From NCBI GenBank assembly GCA_902777125.1, contig CACYSQ010000005.1, positions 44,609-108,608 of the forward strand: 64,000 bases of DNA, read 5' to 3'. How positions within the stretch are numbered: the first letter of the stretch is position 1; the number at the start of each line of letters is the position of its first letter. A program made the translations under genes and the position numbers. Below are positions 8,111 through 17,110 of this stretch, one piece after another. The notes beneath the pieces are model-generated. The model was not told where the DNA came from. It made no database searches and worked only from the letters and a program-made list of their open reading frames with translations. Source of the stretch: Ruminococcus flavefaciens (GTDB taxonomy: Bacteria; Bacillota; Clostridia; Oscillospirales; Ruminococcaceae).

Positions 8111-9217
8111 ATGAAAAACAGGAAAATATTGTCGGCTCTTGCACTTCTCTGTGCCGTGAGCCTTTGCAGCTGCGGAGGCGGAAGCAGTGACAGCGAGTCC
8201 TCCGCTGCAAAAGATACTACAGCCGCCGTTACATCGGCTGCTATCTCGACCGCTGACACTACTGCGGACGAGGACACTACAGCTTCCGCTGAGGCCACTG
8301 CGGAAAAGACTACGGAGGCTGAGACTACCGGCAGTACCGTTGAAATGATCCAGTACAAGACCGGCGACAGGCAGTTCAGGTTTGAAGTTCCGGATAACCT
8401 GAAGCTCGACAAGACCCTCCATGAAGAGGACTGCGAATACTGCTTCACTGCCGACAGTATGTCTATCATCGGAGTATCGTCCTACGGCGATATCCACTAT
8501 ACCGCAAAGGGCTTCATGCAGGAGATGCTCCCGGATTTCGAGAGCAAATTCACCGATGTCAGCCTTGAGGAGACCACGGTCAACGGTCATCCTGCCATGA
8601 AGATGACCGCCTCAAAGGAAGCGGAAGGCACGACTGTTGATACGGTATACTACATAGTTCAGTACGGCAACGGCGAGCTCTTCATGCTCATGTATTCAAC
8701 AACTCCGATAAGCTCATACGACCCTGAGCCTGATGTGCAGAAGATATTTGCTTCCGTTGAGTACAGGGGCGATGAGCTTAAAACTGAGACCGAAAGGTTC
8801 AGCAACAAGGCATTCAAGTGTGCCGTTGACGAAAAGCTGTGGATCAAGAGCAGGGACGATTACAATGTCACTGTCAAGTACAACCTTGTTGACAACATAG
8901 ACGAATATACCTGCTCTGTGAAGATATCTGCTGAGAAGATCGACGATATCAATGAAAAAGCTGACAGCACTTACAATACATGGAAGTCCCACAAGCTGAC
9001 GAAGAACATCACCAAGGACAATGCTCAGATACTCGGCCATGATGCACAGCATATCCGCAGGACGATGACTGTTACCGAGGTAGATGCGGTATCGGAATAC
9101 TACATCTTCAAGGACGGCGATACGACTATAGCTGTTACGCTTGTATATGCAGAGAGCATGGAGGATAAATTCCTCAGCGACATAAAGCCTATGCTCGATA
9201 CCTTTGAACTGAGGTAA
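8111..9217 (+). CDS. Lipoprotein of unknown function
   Basis: 368 aa. The signal peptide ends in a lipobox (AVSLCSC, Cys at about residue 20), then a Ser/Thr/Ala-rich linker rich in TTA-type repeats up to about residue 75, then two similar alpha/beta units (about residues 80-225 and 230-368). Each begins with a hydrophobic strand pattern (RQFRFEVPDNLKL; NKAFKCAVDEKLWI) and ends with a helix. The layout suggests two tandem PsbP/DcrB-like domains, an inference from pattern only. It is followed 1 bp later by a second lipoprotein with the same plan. Confidence 0.7.
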   Translation: MKNRKILSALALLCAVSLCSCGGGSSDSESSAAKDTTAAVTSAAISTADTTADEDTTASAEATAEKTTEAETTGSTVEMIQYKTGDRQFRFEVPDNLKLDKTLHEEDCEYCFTADSMSIIGVSSYGDIHYTAKGFMQEMLPDFESKFTDVSLEETTVNGHPAMKMTASKEAEGTTVDTVYYIVQYGNGELFMLMYSTTPISSYDPEPDVQKIFASVEYRGDELKTETERFSNKAFKCAVDEKLWIKSRDDYNVTVKYNLVDNIDEYTCSVKISAEKIDDINEKADSTYNTWKSHKLTKNITKDNAQILGHDAQHIRRTMTVTEVDAVSEYYIFKDGDTTIAVTLVYAESMEDKFLSDIKPMLDTFELR

Positions 9218-9218
9218 G

Positions 9219-10787
9219 ATGACAGCAATGAGATACAGACGTATTATTGCAGCGGCACTGTGCCTCACGCTGCTCTGCGGAACAGGCTGCTCGCTCGGAA
9301 AGAAGAAGGACAGCAGCAGTTCCGTTTCCGCGGAGATCGGATATTCATACAGCAGCAGCAAAAAGACCAAGTATGAGTTCAAGGACTTCACTTTTGAGCT
9401 GAACGATGATTTCACCGTCGAGGACAAAAACACTTACCCTCAGGACGGAACGCCCTACGGCTTCAAGTTTGCCGGAAAGGGCTTTACGTCCTTTGAGGTA
9501 AACGATTCGGCGCTCTCAAACTGTGACGCGTTCGTTTCTGCAAAGATGATGTATGATGACCTGAGCAATGACGACGATGAGAACAGAAAGGTCAGCGACC
9601 TCGAATGGGAAAAGCTCGACCTTCCCGGACTTGATGCCGCGTGGGTGCATCTTACCACTGAGCACGTCAAGGAGGGTATTACAGAGGGCGAGGCAGTCCT
9701 GTATATCAGCACCGAGGCTCATTACTTCAAGGTCTTTCTCTCATACGAGGACCCGGCTAAGAGGCCGGAGATAAAGGGACTCCTCATGGATATTGCCAAT
9801 TCTGTGAAGTATACCTCAGAAGACCGTCTCCCCACTGAGCCGCAGACCTTCGACTGTGATTATTTCACGCTCACATACCCTCCGGAATGGAGCGTTAAGG
9901 AGACCAACGGCAGCAAAAATGATCCCAACAGCATATCGCTGAGGATAGAATATGCCTACGCAAAGGATGAGGACCATTATCTGTTCCCGCGTCTGAGCAT
10001 AGATGTTGATCCGCTGGACGAGGACAGCGATCCGGTGAAACGTGCGGACAAATCTGCGTCAGCAAAAAAGCAGTCGAAGTATGCTTACGATATTGAACGC
10101 GGACAGGACGAGATACTCGGCTATAAGGCGGAAACAAGCAGCTACAAGATGGATGCATTTGGCTTGAAGGGCACATACCGGAACTACTTCTTCTCCGAGA
10201 ATGGCTGCCTTTACGTCATAACCCTCCACGCCAGAACGGATATTGCTGATACCCACAATGCCGAGCTGGAGGAGCTTCTCAAGGGACTCACTATCAAGAA
10301 GATGTCCGGGGAGGAGCTTGAAAAGCACAAACAGTCAATAGAGGCTGCAAAATATACGGAGCATACTATGGCAAGTGCCGGATTCACTCTTAACAGCAAA
10401 TTCAAAGCCGGCTCAACGAACGGTAAATATGATTCAAGATTCTCCAATTCCGACGAGGATATGTACCTTTATATTTGCCGGAAAGCAGACACTGACTATA
10501 ACGGTGCTTTCCAGGAATACTTTGAAAAAAAGTGCAGCCGGATAAGCTTTTCAAACGATCTTGACGGTGTTTACTCAAAGAAGGTCATACTCGGAGACAA
10601 AAATTTTGAGGACATTTTTTATACCGAGAAAGCTGAAAGCGGTGAAGAACCAAAGAAGCATTCGATATACCTGTTCGACCGCGGTGACGAGATATGGGAA
10701 TTTGACATGAGCTATAATGAAAAGGACGAGGAAAAGGCTGTCGGCTACCTCGAGGAAATGCTCTGGACGCTGAAATTCGATAATTAG
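9219..10787 (+). CDS. Lipoprotein of unknown function, paralogue of the upstream gene
   Basis: 522 aa. Lipobox LLCGTGC near residue 26, a short Ser-rich linker, then three repeats of the same kind of domain as in the previous protein (starting near FKDFTFELNDDFTV, FDCDYFTLTYPPEW and TMASAGFTLNSKF). The start is ATG 9219, directly after the upstream stop. ATG 9228, at a more usual distance from GAGG at 9211-9214, is an alternative. The pair looks like a tandem duplication with domain gain. No catalytic motif is visible. Confidence 0.65.
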   Translation: MTAMRYRRIIAAALCLTLLCGTGCSLGKKKDSSSSVSAEIGYSYSSSKKTKYEFKDFTFELNDDFTVEDKNTYPQDGTPYGFKFAGKGFTSFEVNDSALSNCDAFVSAKMMYDDLSNDDDENRKVSDLEWEKLDLPGLDAAWVHLTTEHVKEGITEGEAVLYISTEAHYFKVFLSYEDPAKRPEIKGLLMDIANSVKYTSEDRLPTEPQTFDCDYFTLTYPPEWSVKETNGSKNDPNSISLRIEYAYAKDEDHYLFPRLSIDVDPLDEDSDPVKRADKSASAKKQSKYAYDIERGQDEILGYKAETSSYKMDAFGLKGTYRNYFFSENGCLYVITLHARTDIADTHNAELEELLKGLTIKKMSGEELEKHKQSIEAAKYTEHTMASAGFTLNSKFKAGSTNGKYDSRFSNSDEDMYLYICRKADTDYNGAFQEYFEKKCSRISFSNDLDGVYSKKVILGDKNFEDIFYTEKAESGEEPKKHSIYLFDRGDEIWEFDMSYNEKDEEKAVGYLEEMLWTLKFDN

Positions 10788-10871
10788 AACATAGTTCATA
10801 GCTGAGAAGTAAGAGCTGATAACTAAAAACTGATAAATAAAAGCAAACCACTGAAAGCAGGAGGAATACCA

Positions 10872-12167
10872 ATGAAAAATGTATTAGTAGTAGGCGGAGG
10901 CGGCAGAGAACACGCCATTATCATGAAGCTTGCCGAAAGCCCGAGAGTAGGGAAGATATACTGTACTCCCGGAAACGGCGGCATATCGAAGTATGCTGAG
11001 TGCTTCAGTGTCGGTGCGACCGATGTTGACGGCGTTGTTAAGCTCGCAAAGGAGCTGAAGCCGGATATGGTAGTAGTAGCTCCGGACGACCCGCTCGTTC
11101 TCGGAATGGTCGATGCCTTGCAGGCGGAGGGCTTCATGACCTTCGGACCTAAGGCGAATGCCGCTATAATCGAGGGCTCGAAGGTCTTTTCCAAGGAGCT
11201 CATGAAGAAGTACAACATTCCGACAGCGTTCTATGAGGTCTTCACCGAGTCTGACAAGGCAATCGCTTATCTCAGGGAGCAGAACAGCTATCCGGCGGTA
11301 ATCAAAGCGGACGGCCTTGCTCTCGGAAAGGGCGTTATCATCGCTCAGAACGAGGAGGAGGCTGTTACTGCTGTTCACGAGATGATAGACGAGCTGAAAT
11401 TCGGAAAGAGCTCGGCGCGTATCGTTATCGAGGAATTCCTCACAGGTCCGGAGGTATCAGTTCTCAGCTTCACTGACGGAAAAGCTCTCGTTCCGATGAT
11501 ATCCTCAATGGATCACAAGAGAGCTCTCGACGGCGACAAGGGACTGAATACCGGCGGAATGGGAACTCTTTCCCCGAACCCCTACTATACCGATGAGGTC
11601 GCAAAGGAGTGCATGGAGAAGATATTCATTCCCACTATGAACGCCATGAACGCCGAGGGACGCACCTTTGAGGGCTGTCTTTACTTCGGTCTGATGATAA
11701 CTCCCAAGGGACCCAAGGTGATCGAGTACAACTGCCGTTTCGGAGATCCCGAGACACAGGTAGTCCTCCCCATGCTCGATGCTGATCTCTACGATATCTT
11801 CGAGGCTATTTACAACCATGAGCTCGACAAGGTGGACATAAAGTGGCATACCGGAAGCTGTGCCTGCGTTGTAATGGCAAGCGGCGGCTACCCTGAGAGC
11901 TATCCCAAGGGCATCGAGATGAACGGCTTCGACGAAAAGGGACAGATCGAGGGCTGCTTCGTTTATCATGCCGGCACCAAGCTCAGTGAGGACGGCAAAT
12001 TCCTCACGAACGGCGGCAGAGTCATCGGTGTTACCGCAAAGGGCACTGATTTGCAGTCCGCACTCGATAAAGCTTACGCGGGCGTTGCCAAGATAAGCTT
12101 CGAGGGAGCTCACTTCCGCAGGGATATCGGTCAGAGGGCACTCAAGGCTCTCGGTCAGGGTGAATGA
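10872..12167 (+). CDS. purD: Phosphoribosylamine-glycine ligase (GAR synthetase)
   Basis: ATP-grasp enzyme that joins phosphoribosylamine and glycine, the second purine step. It opens with MKNVLVVGGGGREHAI and carries KADGLALGKGV (ATP-binding Lys), IEEFLTGPEVSV, LNTGGMGTLSPNPYY and EYNCRFGDPETQ. Its 431 aa match the family. Strong Shine-Dalgarno sequence (AGGAGG) before ATG 10872. It is the last purine gene in the window and its stop overlaps or abuts the start of the next gene. Confidence 0.97.
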   Translation: MKNVLVVGGGGREHAIIMKLAESPRVGKIYCTPGNGGISKYAECFSVGATDVDGVVKLAKELKPDMVVVAPDDPLVLGMVDALQAEGFMTFGPKANAAIIEGSKVFSKELMKKYNIPTAFYEVFTESDKAIAYLREQNSYPAVIKADGLALGKGVIIAQNEEEAVTAVHEMIDELKFGKSSARIVIEEFLTGPEVSVLSFTDGKALVPMISSMDHKRALDGDKGLNTGGMGTLSPNPYYTDEVAKECMEKIFIPTMNAMNAEGRTFEGCLYFGLMITPKGPKVIEYNCRFGDPETQVVLPMLDADLYDIFEAIYNHELDKVDIKWHTGSCACVVMASGGYPESYPKGIEMNGFDEKGQIEGCFVYHAGTKLSEDGKFLTNGGRVIGVTAKGTDLQSALDKAYAGVAKISFEGAHFRRDIGQRALKALGQGE

Positions 12168-12168
12168 T

Positions 12169-13026
12169 ATGCACAAGAAGCTTTCGCTGGGAATAAACTT
12201 AGCGCTTGCAGGAAATCTCCTGTTCATACTGTTCGGCATCATCTGCTACTGGTTCCAGAGCAGCTATGACCCGAAAAGCAGCTTTTCGGCATTCCTCGAA
12301 AAGACAGCCTATACGACGCTTTTTGCAGGGTTCATAGCTCTTGCGGCAGCGGAGATCCTGCTCTGGCGGACAGTCAGAATGAGGCTCGCGGTGAAGCTGG
12401 CGTTCGCCTTCTATATCCTCATGGAGGCGTTCATGATGTACTGTGAGCTGCATTCCTTCGACGTAATGAGCTTCTACGACCCGTATTCGATGAAGCTCGC
12501 GATACTCCACGCGGTTCTTTCGGCGGCGGTATGCTTCGCGTTCGTGTACCTCGACCCCTACAAAACGCCCTATGAGGTCACTATAATAATATGTATAGGA
12601 CTGATACTCGGCGGAATGTTCGGAAATCTCATCGGCGTCAGGGTATATTTCAGCATATTCATGAACGCGGTCGCTTTCTCGGCACTTTTCTTTGCGATAA
12701 GGCATATGCTCAAGCGGGAGGTCATCGAGATCGACTGCTACGGCGACAAGGCGAGAGTAGCCGAGTATAAGAGCGTTTTCTTCGAGGAAGAGGTCGATGA
12801 TGACGAGGAGGACGAGGCTGTACAGGCGGAGGAGCCTGCTGAGGTGAACGTGCCCGAAAAGGAGGAGGAGCCTGCCGCGAAGTCCGAGCCTGAAAAGGAG
12901 AAGAAGGCTCCGGCTGACAGCAGGGAGAAGATCTCCGGCGATGCCCGTGAAAGGAAGCCGGCACAGGGTAAGAACAGACCTGCCGGACAAAGAAATAACA
13001 GAAAAAACCATCACAAGAAAAAATAA
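12169..13026 (+). CDS. Six-helix membrane protein with acidic/basic C-terminal tail
   Basis: About 285 aa. Six hydrophobic segments span roughly residues 4-180. The cytoplasmic-looking tail is first strongly acidic (EEEVDDDEEDE) and then Lys/Arg/Asn-rich to the end (NHHKKK). No known domain is recognised. The start is uncertain: ATG 12169 lies 1 bp after the purD stop, while GTG 12160 in the same frame overlaps purD by 8 bp. A hairpin and T-rich stretch just after the stop end the purine-gene run. Confidence 0.65.
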   Translation: MHKKLSLGINLALAGNLLFILFGIICYWFQSSYDPKSSFSAFLEKTAYTTLFAGFIALAAAEILLWRTVRMRLAVKLAFAFYILMEAFMMYCELHSFDVMSFYDPYSMKLAILHAVLSAAVCFAFVYLDPYKTPYEVTIIICIGLILGGMFGNLIGVRVYFSIFMNAVAFSALFFAIRHMLKREVIEIDCYGDKARVAEYKSVFFEEEVDDDEEDEAVQAEEPAEVNVPEKEEEPAAKSEPEKEKKAPADSREKISGDARERKPAQGKNRPAGQRNNRKNHHKKK

Positions 13027-13034
13027 TAACTGTA

Positions 13035-13070
13035 AATGGCCGGGAGAAATGCTCGCCGGTCATTTGTTTT
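13035..13070 (+). terminator. Rho-independent terminator after the purine gene run
   Basis: Nine-base stem (AATGGCCGG / CCGGTCATT, one G-T pair) with a 12-base loop, followed by TGTTTT. Confidence 0.65.
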
Positions 13071-13226
13071 ACACAACTGACCGTAATTTGCGGAGCTGAC
13101 AAGACTTTAACTATTTTTGTCTAAACATAGTATGGGATTTATGACAAAAAAATCAATAACGATTTGTTGTTTTCTCCAAAAAATTTAAAAACGGTATAAT
13201 TTTTGGAGCTAATTTTTAATAAGGTG

Positions 13227-13255
13227 TTGATTTTTTATGAAGAATACGGTATAAT
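13227..13255 (+). promoter_or_regulatory. Sigma-A promoter for the repeat-protein gene
   Basis: TTGATT at 13227-13232 and TATAAT at 13250-13255 with a 17-bp spacer. The predicted start near 13262 gives a 150-nt leader to the ATG at 13412. Confidence 0.75.
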
Positions 13256-13261
13256 ATATAT

Positions 13262-13411
13262 GTGTTTAGCTGTTCCTTGCAGACAGCTGCCGGAGGATAT
13301 TGTCCTCGCCGCGCAGCATCTACCCTCTTGCAGGGAACTTTCTGGGAAATCGGCTATGTCTCTGCCGTAAAGAGACAGCCGCGGTGGATGGCTGCGGTAA
13401 GGGAGATCATT
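13262..13411 (+). promoter_or_regulatory. Structured 5' leader, identity not assigned
   Basis: The leader contains successive hairpins: AGCTGT / ACAGCT, GAGGA / TCCTC, CCCT / AGGG, GTCTCT / AGAGAC and GCCGC / GCGGT, ending just before the ribosome site GGGAG. It is GC-richer than the AT-rich DNA upstream. The 3' part (CTGCCGTAAAGAGACAGC and onward) faintly recalls the ribosomal-protein L10 leader, but the downstream gene is not ribosomal, so I leave it unassigned. Confidence 0.4.
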
Positions 13412-15904
13412 ATGGATATTACACTCGTAACGACTTCTTTCAACGATGAGGTCCACGGCTCCGAGAACGACCGCAAAACAGGCTGCGGCATCAATCTGCT
13501 CAGACCTGAGAACGTTACTCGTTACCGTCGTTCAGGTACTATGACGGACCTCAAGGATATAACCTGTGAAAAGTGTAAGGCCGTTCTTGCAAAGAGAATA
13601 ATCAGATCTGATAAAAAAGAAATGGATAGGCTCATCAAGGAGGAAAAGCTCCGCGCAAAGAAGGGCATAGTTGATGACGGCATCGTTCCTCTCGGTAATA
13701 CTACAGCGAAGATCACCAGAGACCCTGCCGAGGAAGCTAAAAAGGCAGTAGCCGAAAGAGAAGCCGCTGAGGCAAGAGCCGCCGCAGCTGCCGCAAAGAA
13801 GGCTGCCGAGGAGGAGGCGAGAAGAGCCGCCGAGGAGGAGGAAGCAAGAAAAGCTGCCGAGGAAGCAGAGGCGATACGCCTTGCAAACCGTCCCACTATC
13901 ACCGGTACCAACGTGCCTATGGACGACAGCCTCGCACAGTTCGCTATCAACGTCCCCAAGGAAGAGAAGGAGCCTCAGAACGCTGTTCAGGACGATTTCC
14001 TCGCTCAGTTCGCTATCCAGAAGCCCCAGGACGAGGAGGCTTCCGAAGCACAGGCACCTGCTCAGCCTGACGACTTCCTCGCTCAGTTCGCAGTAAACAA
14101 CGGAGTTCAGCAGAATGTTCAGCCGGCAGCACCCGCCGCTCCTGTACAGTCGGAAGAACCCATAGTGGATATCGCCACTGAGGACGATATCATGAAGATG
14201 TTCTCGATAGGCGGTCAGCCTTCAAATATCAACGGCTTCGGCGGCGCACCTGCCGAGGAACATGAGATCATCGACGTTGAGAGCAGTCAGCTTTCACCCG
14301 CAGCAGCTCCCGAAGAGCCCGAGCCTGAGGTGGACCTCTCAACAGTATCCGAGTGGGATATGGTCGCAAACCAGATATTCGGCTACGAGAACGCTCCCCA
14401 GCCGGCAGCACAGCCTGTTCCCGAGGAAATGGACGAACTTCCGATCGGAGGCGCACCTGTAAACGAGTTCGCCGGCGATCCGGCTTCCGCTGAGATAGAG
14501 GATATCGCAGCTCCCGCATTCGACGATATATCGGTTCCCGAGCCGGCAGCTCCGCAGTTTGACGATATAGCGATGCCTGAGCCGGGAGCTCCGCAGTTCG
14601 ACGATATCGCAATGCCTGAGCCGGGAGTACCGCAGTTCGACGACATAGCAATGCCTGAGCCGGGAGCTCCGCAGTTCGACGATATCGCAATGCCTGAGCC
14701 GGGAGTACCGCAGTTCGACGACATAGCAATGCCTGAGCCGGGAGTACCGCAGTTCGACGATATCGCAATGCCTGAGCCGGCAGCTCCGCAGTTCGACGAC
14801 ATTTCAATGCCCGGACCGGGTGTATCACAGTTCGACGATATCGAAGTTCCGCAGCTCAATGCACCGCAGTTCGACAATATCGCAGCCCCGGATATGAACG
14901 AAGATAATAATGAATTTGAGGAAATTGGTGAAGATAATATGAATAAGTACAGATACAGCACCCCTGTATTTGCCGATGAGATCAGGAATTCTCAGCCGAC
15001 ACCGCCGCCCATTCAGCCCCAGCCCGATCAGCCGCAGGTCATAAGCGTTCCGCAGTTTGCAGGCTATGACATGAACGGTCAGCCTATCTATACATACGTA
15101 CAGATGCAGCTTACCGGCTTTGATTCAAACGGTCAGCCGATATTCATGCCTATCCAGGGTCAGCCCGGCGTAACAGCTCCTATGGCTCCGCCTCCGGCAC
15201 AGCGTCCTGCTCAGCCCAAGGCTCCCGTTCAGCAGCAGGCAGCTCCGGTACAGCCCAAGGCTCCCGTTCAGCAGGCAGCTCCGGTACAGCCCAAGGCTCC
15301 CGTTCAGCAGCAGGCAGCTCCGGCACAGCCCAAGGCTCCCGTTCAGCAGGCAGCAGCTCCGGTACAGCCCAAGGCTCCTGTTCAGCAGGCAGCAGCTCCG
15401 GTACAGCCCAAGGCTCCCGTTCAGCAGCCCGCAGCAGCTCCGGTACAGCCCTCCGTTCCGCGCAAGAAGCCCCCTGTTCAGACAGGTCCTTATACAACTC
15501 CTACCGCAAATATCTCCAAGATCGCGGTAAATCCCCACAGCAAGTCCACATCTCAGTCGTTCATCAACGCTATCGCAAACTCCAAGAACTACGCTGACAA
15601 GAACCTCATCGAGACTCAGGGGCTCAAGGCTAATGCCCCGCTTCTCAATTCTATCGAGGACGCTCTCTCCCAGATGGGTGATGACTCCCTCAAGAGACAG
15701 AAGTCTGCCGCTGCAACGCAGAATGTACCTGTATTCGACGAGTACAAGGGCGGATCAAAGCCTGCCGCAAGATCTTCCGCTCCCAGAAAGCAGACCGAGG
15801 AGCAGGATATCCGCTTCATGACCAAGGCTGAGCTCAAGGCCAAGAAGAAGCAGGATAAGATAGATGCCAAGTTCAAGAAAGATATCGCCAAGAGGGGCCT
15901 TTAA
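13412..15904 (+). CDS. Large disordered repeat protein with N-terminal Cys motif, unknown function
   Basis: 830 aa from ATG 13412, which has GGGAG 6 bp upstream; the frame is open further 5' but lacks a good start. No signal peptide or membrane helix. The N-terminus (residues 1-70) has GCGINLL followed by ITCEKCKAVL, a Cys pattern like small phage-type zinc domains. Then follow an Ala/Glu/Arg-rich helix (about 105-155), three copies of DDxLAQFA[IV] plus a relative (EDDIMKMFSI), nine 13-residue QFDDIAMPEPG units, a Pro/Gln-rich QPKAPVQQ array, and a basic C-terminal helix. It looks like a cytoplasmic scaffold with short linear motifs; the function is unknown. The TPR gene downstream is a candidate partner. 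Confidence 0.75.
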   Translation: MDITLVTTSFNDEVHGSENDRKTGCGINLLRPENVTRYRRSGTMTDLKDITCEKCKAVLAKRIIRSDKKEMDRLIKEEKLRAKKGIVDDGIVPLGNTTAKITRDPAEEAKKAVAEREAAEARAAAAAAKKAAEEEARRAAEEEEARKAAEEAEAIRLANRPTITGTNVPMDDSLAQFAINVPKEEKEPQNAVQDDFLAQFAIQKPQDEEASEAQAPAQPDDFLAQFAVNNGVQQNVQPAAPAAPVQSEEPIVDIATEDDIMKMFSIGGQPSNINGFGGAPAEEHEIIDVESSQLSPAAAPEEPEPEVDLSTVSEWDMVANQIFGYENAPQPAAQPVPEEMDELPIGGAPVNEFAGDPASAEIEDIAAPAFDDISVPEPAAPQFDDIAMPEPGAPQFDDIAMPEPGVPQFDDIAMPEPGAPQFDDIAMPEPGVPQFDDIAMPEPGVPQFDDIAMPEPAAPQFDDISMPGPGVSQFDDIEVPQLNAPQFDNIAAPDMNEDNNEFEEIGEDNMNKYRYSTPVFADEIRNSQPTPPPIQPQPDQPQVISVPQFAGYDMNGQPIYTYVQMQLTGFDSNGQPIFMPIQGQPGVTAPMAPPPAQRPAQPKAPVQQQAAPVQPKAPVQQAAPVQPKAPVQQQAAPAQPKAPVQQAAAPVQPKAPVQQAAAPVQPKAPVQQPAAAPVQPSVPRKKPPVQTGPYTTPTANISKIAVNPHSKSTSQSFINAIANSKNYADKNLIETQGLKANAPLLNSIEDALSQMGDDSLKRQKSAAATQNVPVFDEYKGGSKPAARSSAPRKQTEEQDIRFMTKAELKAKKKQDKIDAKFKKDIAKRGL
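14530..14870 (+). repeat. 39-bp coding tandem repeat (QFDDIAMPEPG units)
   Basis: About nine 39-bp units encode 13-residue repeats of the form [AV]PQFDDIAMPEP[GA]. Third positions vary between units (GATATA, GATATC, GACATA), so the repeat is kept at protein level rather than being a recent perfect expansion. Confidence 0.85.
15195..15455 (+). repeat. Coding tandem repeat (QPKAPVQQ units)
   Basis: Seven or so units encoding QPKAPVQQ followed by two to four Ala/Gln/Pro residues; near-identical DNA, so prone to copy-number change. Confidence 0.8.
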
Positions 15905-15909
15905 TCATT

Positions 15910-15950
15910 GACATAGGCGGAGCAAACCGGAAACGGCTGCTCCGCTTGTC
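15910..15950 (+). terminator. Terminator-like hairpin
   Basis: Ten-base stem AGGCGGAGCA / TGCTCCGCTT directly after the repeat-protein stop. The T tract is poor, so it may only attenuate transcription into the TPR gene. Confidence 0.45.
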
Positions 15951-15977
15951 ACTATACTATTGAAACGAGGAAATACA

Positions 15978-17039
15978 ATGTCTTACAACGATATAAAAAC
16001 AGAGCTTGAAGCAAAGCTCACCGGCACAGAAGATGAAAAGGACGCTTTTCTGCGTCAGGAGGCTGCAAAGTACGCTTCCGAGGGCAATGTTGACGGCTTC
16101 GAGGCTGCAAACGACCTCCTCCTTGCAAATATGCCCGAGGCTAAGCGCAAGGAGATAATCCGCATAACCCACGTTGACGGCGTCCGCCTCGATAAGCTCT
16201 ACCTCCAGATAACACAGCTCATGAAGGAGAAAAAGAGCGTTGAGGCAAAATCGCTTGCCGAGCGCCTCTACAAGAAGATAACGGTCGAATTCAAGGAGAC
16301 CGATACCGAGAAGTTCGTATCTCTCCGCAATCCCTTTGAGGACAACCTCTATCAGCTCCTCTACAAGCCGGAGAAGACTCTCCGCCGCGCACCGTTTGAC
16401 TTTGCGGAATACCTCACCTCCTACGCCTACCTTATCCTTGAGACTGGCTCGCCGCTTGACGCGATACCGATACTCGAAAAGGCCATCGAGTTCAACCCGG
16501 TTGACTGCGGCCCGAAATTCGAGCTTGCCGAGGTATACAAGCTCCTGAAAAATCGCAGAAGATTGCAGGAGATAACACAGGAGACCCTCCACGTTGCCTC
16601 CTCACCGGCAGCTATTGCCCGCTGCTATGCGAATATGGGCTACTCGCTGACAGATGCAATGGAGTATGAGGACGCCGCTGCTTTCTATGTTGCAAGCGTT
16701 ATGATGTACCCGAATGCCGCGATACCCTATGAGCTCCAGCACCTTGCTGACCTCAAGGGCTCGCCGATAATTCGTCCCGAGCACGAACAGGTGGTCGAGG
16801 TGCTCCAGAAGTACGACATGGAGCTCGGACCTCACCCGGACGTTGTTTCGGTATGTGCAAAGCTTTCCGCACATTATCTTCAGGAGAACGATATCCCGAA
16901 TGCTCTCCACGCGATGAAGATGACCTATATCCTCACCCTTGACGAGAATGTCAAGAACCTCATTCTCAAGCTCGACCCCTCCGCAAAGAGATTGGCAGAG
17001 CTGAACGAGATCGCAGGAAAAACCGAAGAACAGAAATAA
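15978..17039 (+). CDS. TPR-repeat protein
   Basis: 353 aa, all-helical, no signal peptide. At least three TPR-like helix pairs are visible in the second half (for example SPLDAIPILEKAIEFNPVD, AIARCYANMGYSLTDAM and NDIPNALHAMKMTYILTLD). The start is ATG 15978 with GAGG 7 bp upstream; a TTG 18 bp earlier is unlikely. TPR proteins bind protein partners, and the neighbouring disordered protein with repeated short motifs is an obvious candidate, though this is only inference from position. A strong terminator follows. Confidence 0.75.
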   Translation: MSYNDIKTELEAKLTGTEDEKDAFLRQEAAKYASEGNVDGFEAANDLLLANMPEAKRKEIIRITHVDGVRLDKLYLQITQLMKEKKSVEAKSLAERLYKKITVEFKETDTEKFVSLRNPFEDNLYQLLYKPEKTLRRAPFDFAEYLTSYAYLILETGSPLDAIPILEKAIEFNPVDCGPKFELAEVYKLLKNRRRLQEITQETLHVASSPAAIARCYANMGYSLTDAMEYEDAAAFYVASVMMYPNAAIPYELQHLADLKGSPIIRPEHEQVVEVLQKYDMELGPHPDVVSVCAKLSAHYLQENDIPNALHAMKMTYILTLDENVKNLILKLDPSAKRLAELNEIAGKTEEQK

Positions 17040-17044
17040 CGACA

Positions 17045-17082
17045 GCGGCGCACAGTTTTTACTGTGCGCCGCCGCCGTTTTA
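17045..17082 (+). terminator. Strong intrinsic terminator
   Basis: Eleven-base perfect stem GCGGCGCACAG / CTGTGCGCCGC with loop TTTTTA, then CCGCCGTTTT. It lies between convergent genes and may work in both directions. Confidence 0.8.
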
Positions 17083-17110
17083 AGGGTGGTTTATATGAAA
17101 AGTGAGGATG

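Noticed and set aside
7054-8469. 471-codon open frame on the minus strand over purH and the lipoprotein start
   Set aside because: Antisense to genes with clear motifs; the length results from codon bias in purH, and it has no ribosome site or recognisable domain.
14530-15455. Regular 39-bp and shorter repeats that could look like a CRISPR array
   Set aside because: They are in frame, have no unique spacers of constant length and encode protein repeats; no cas genes nearby.
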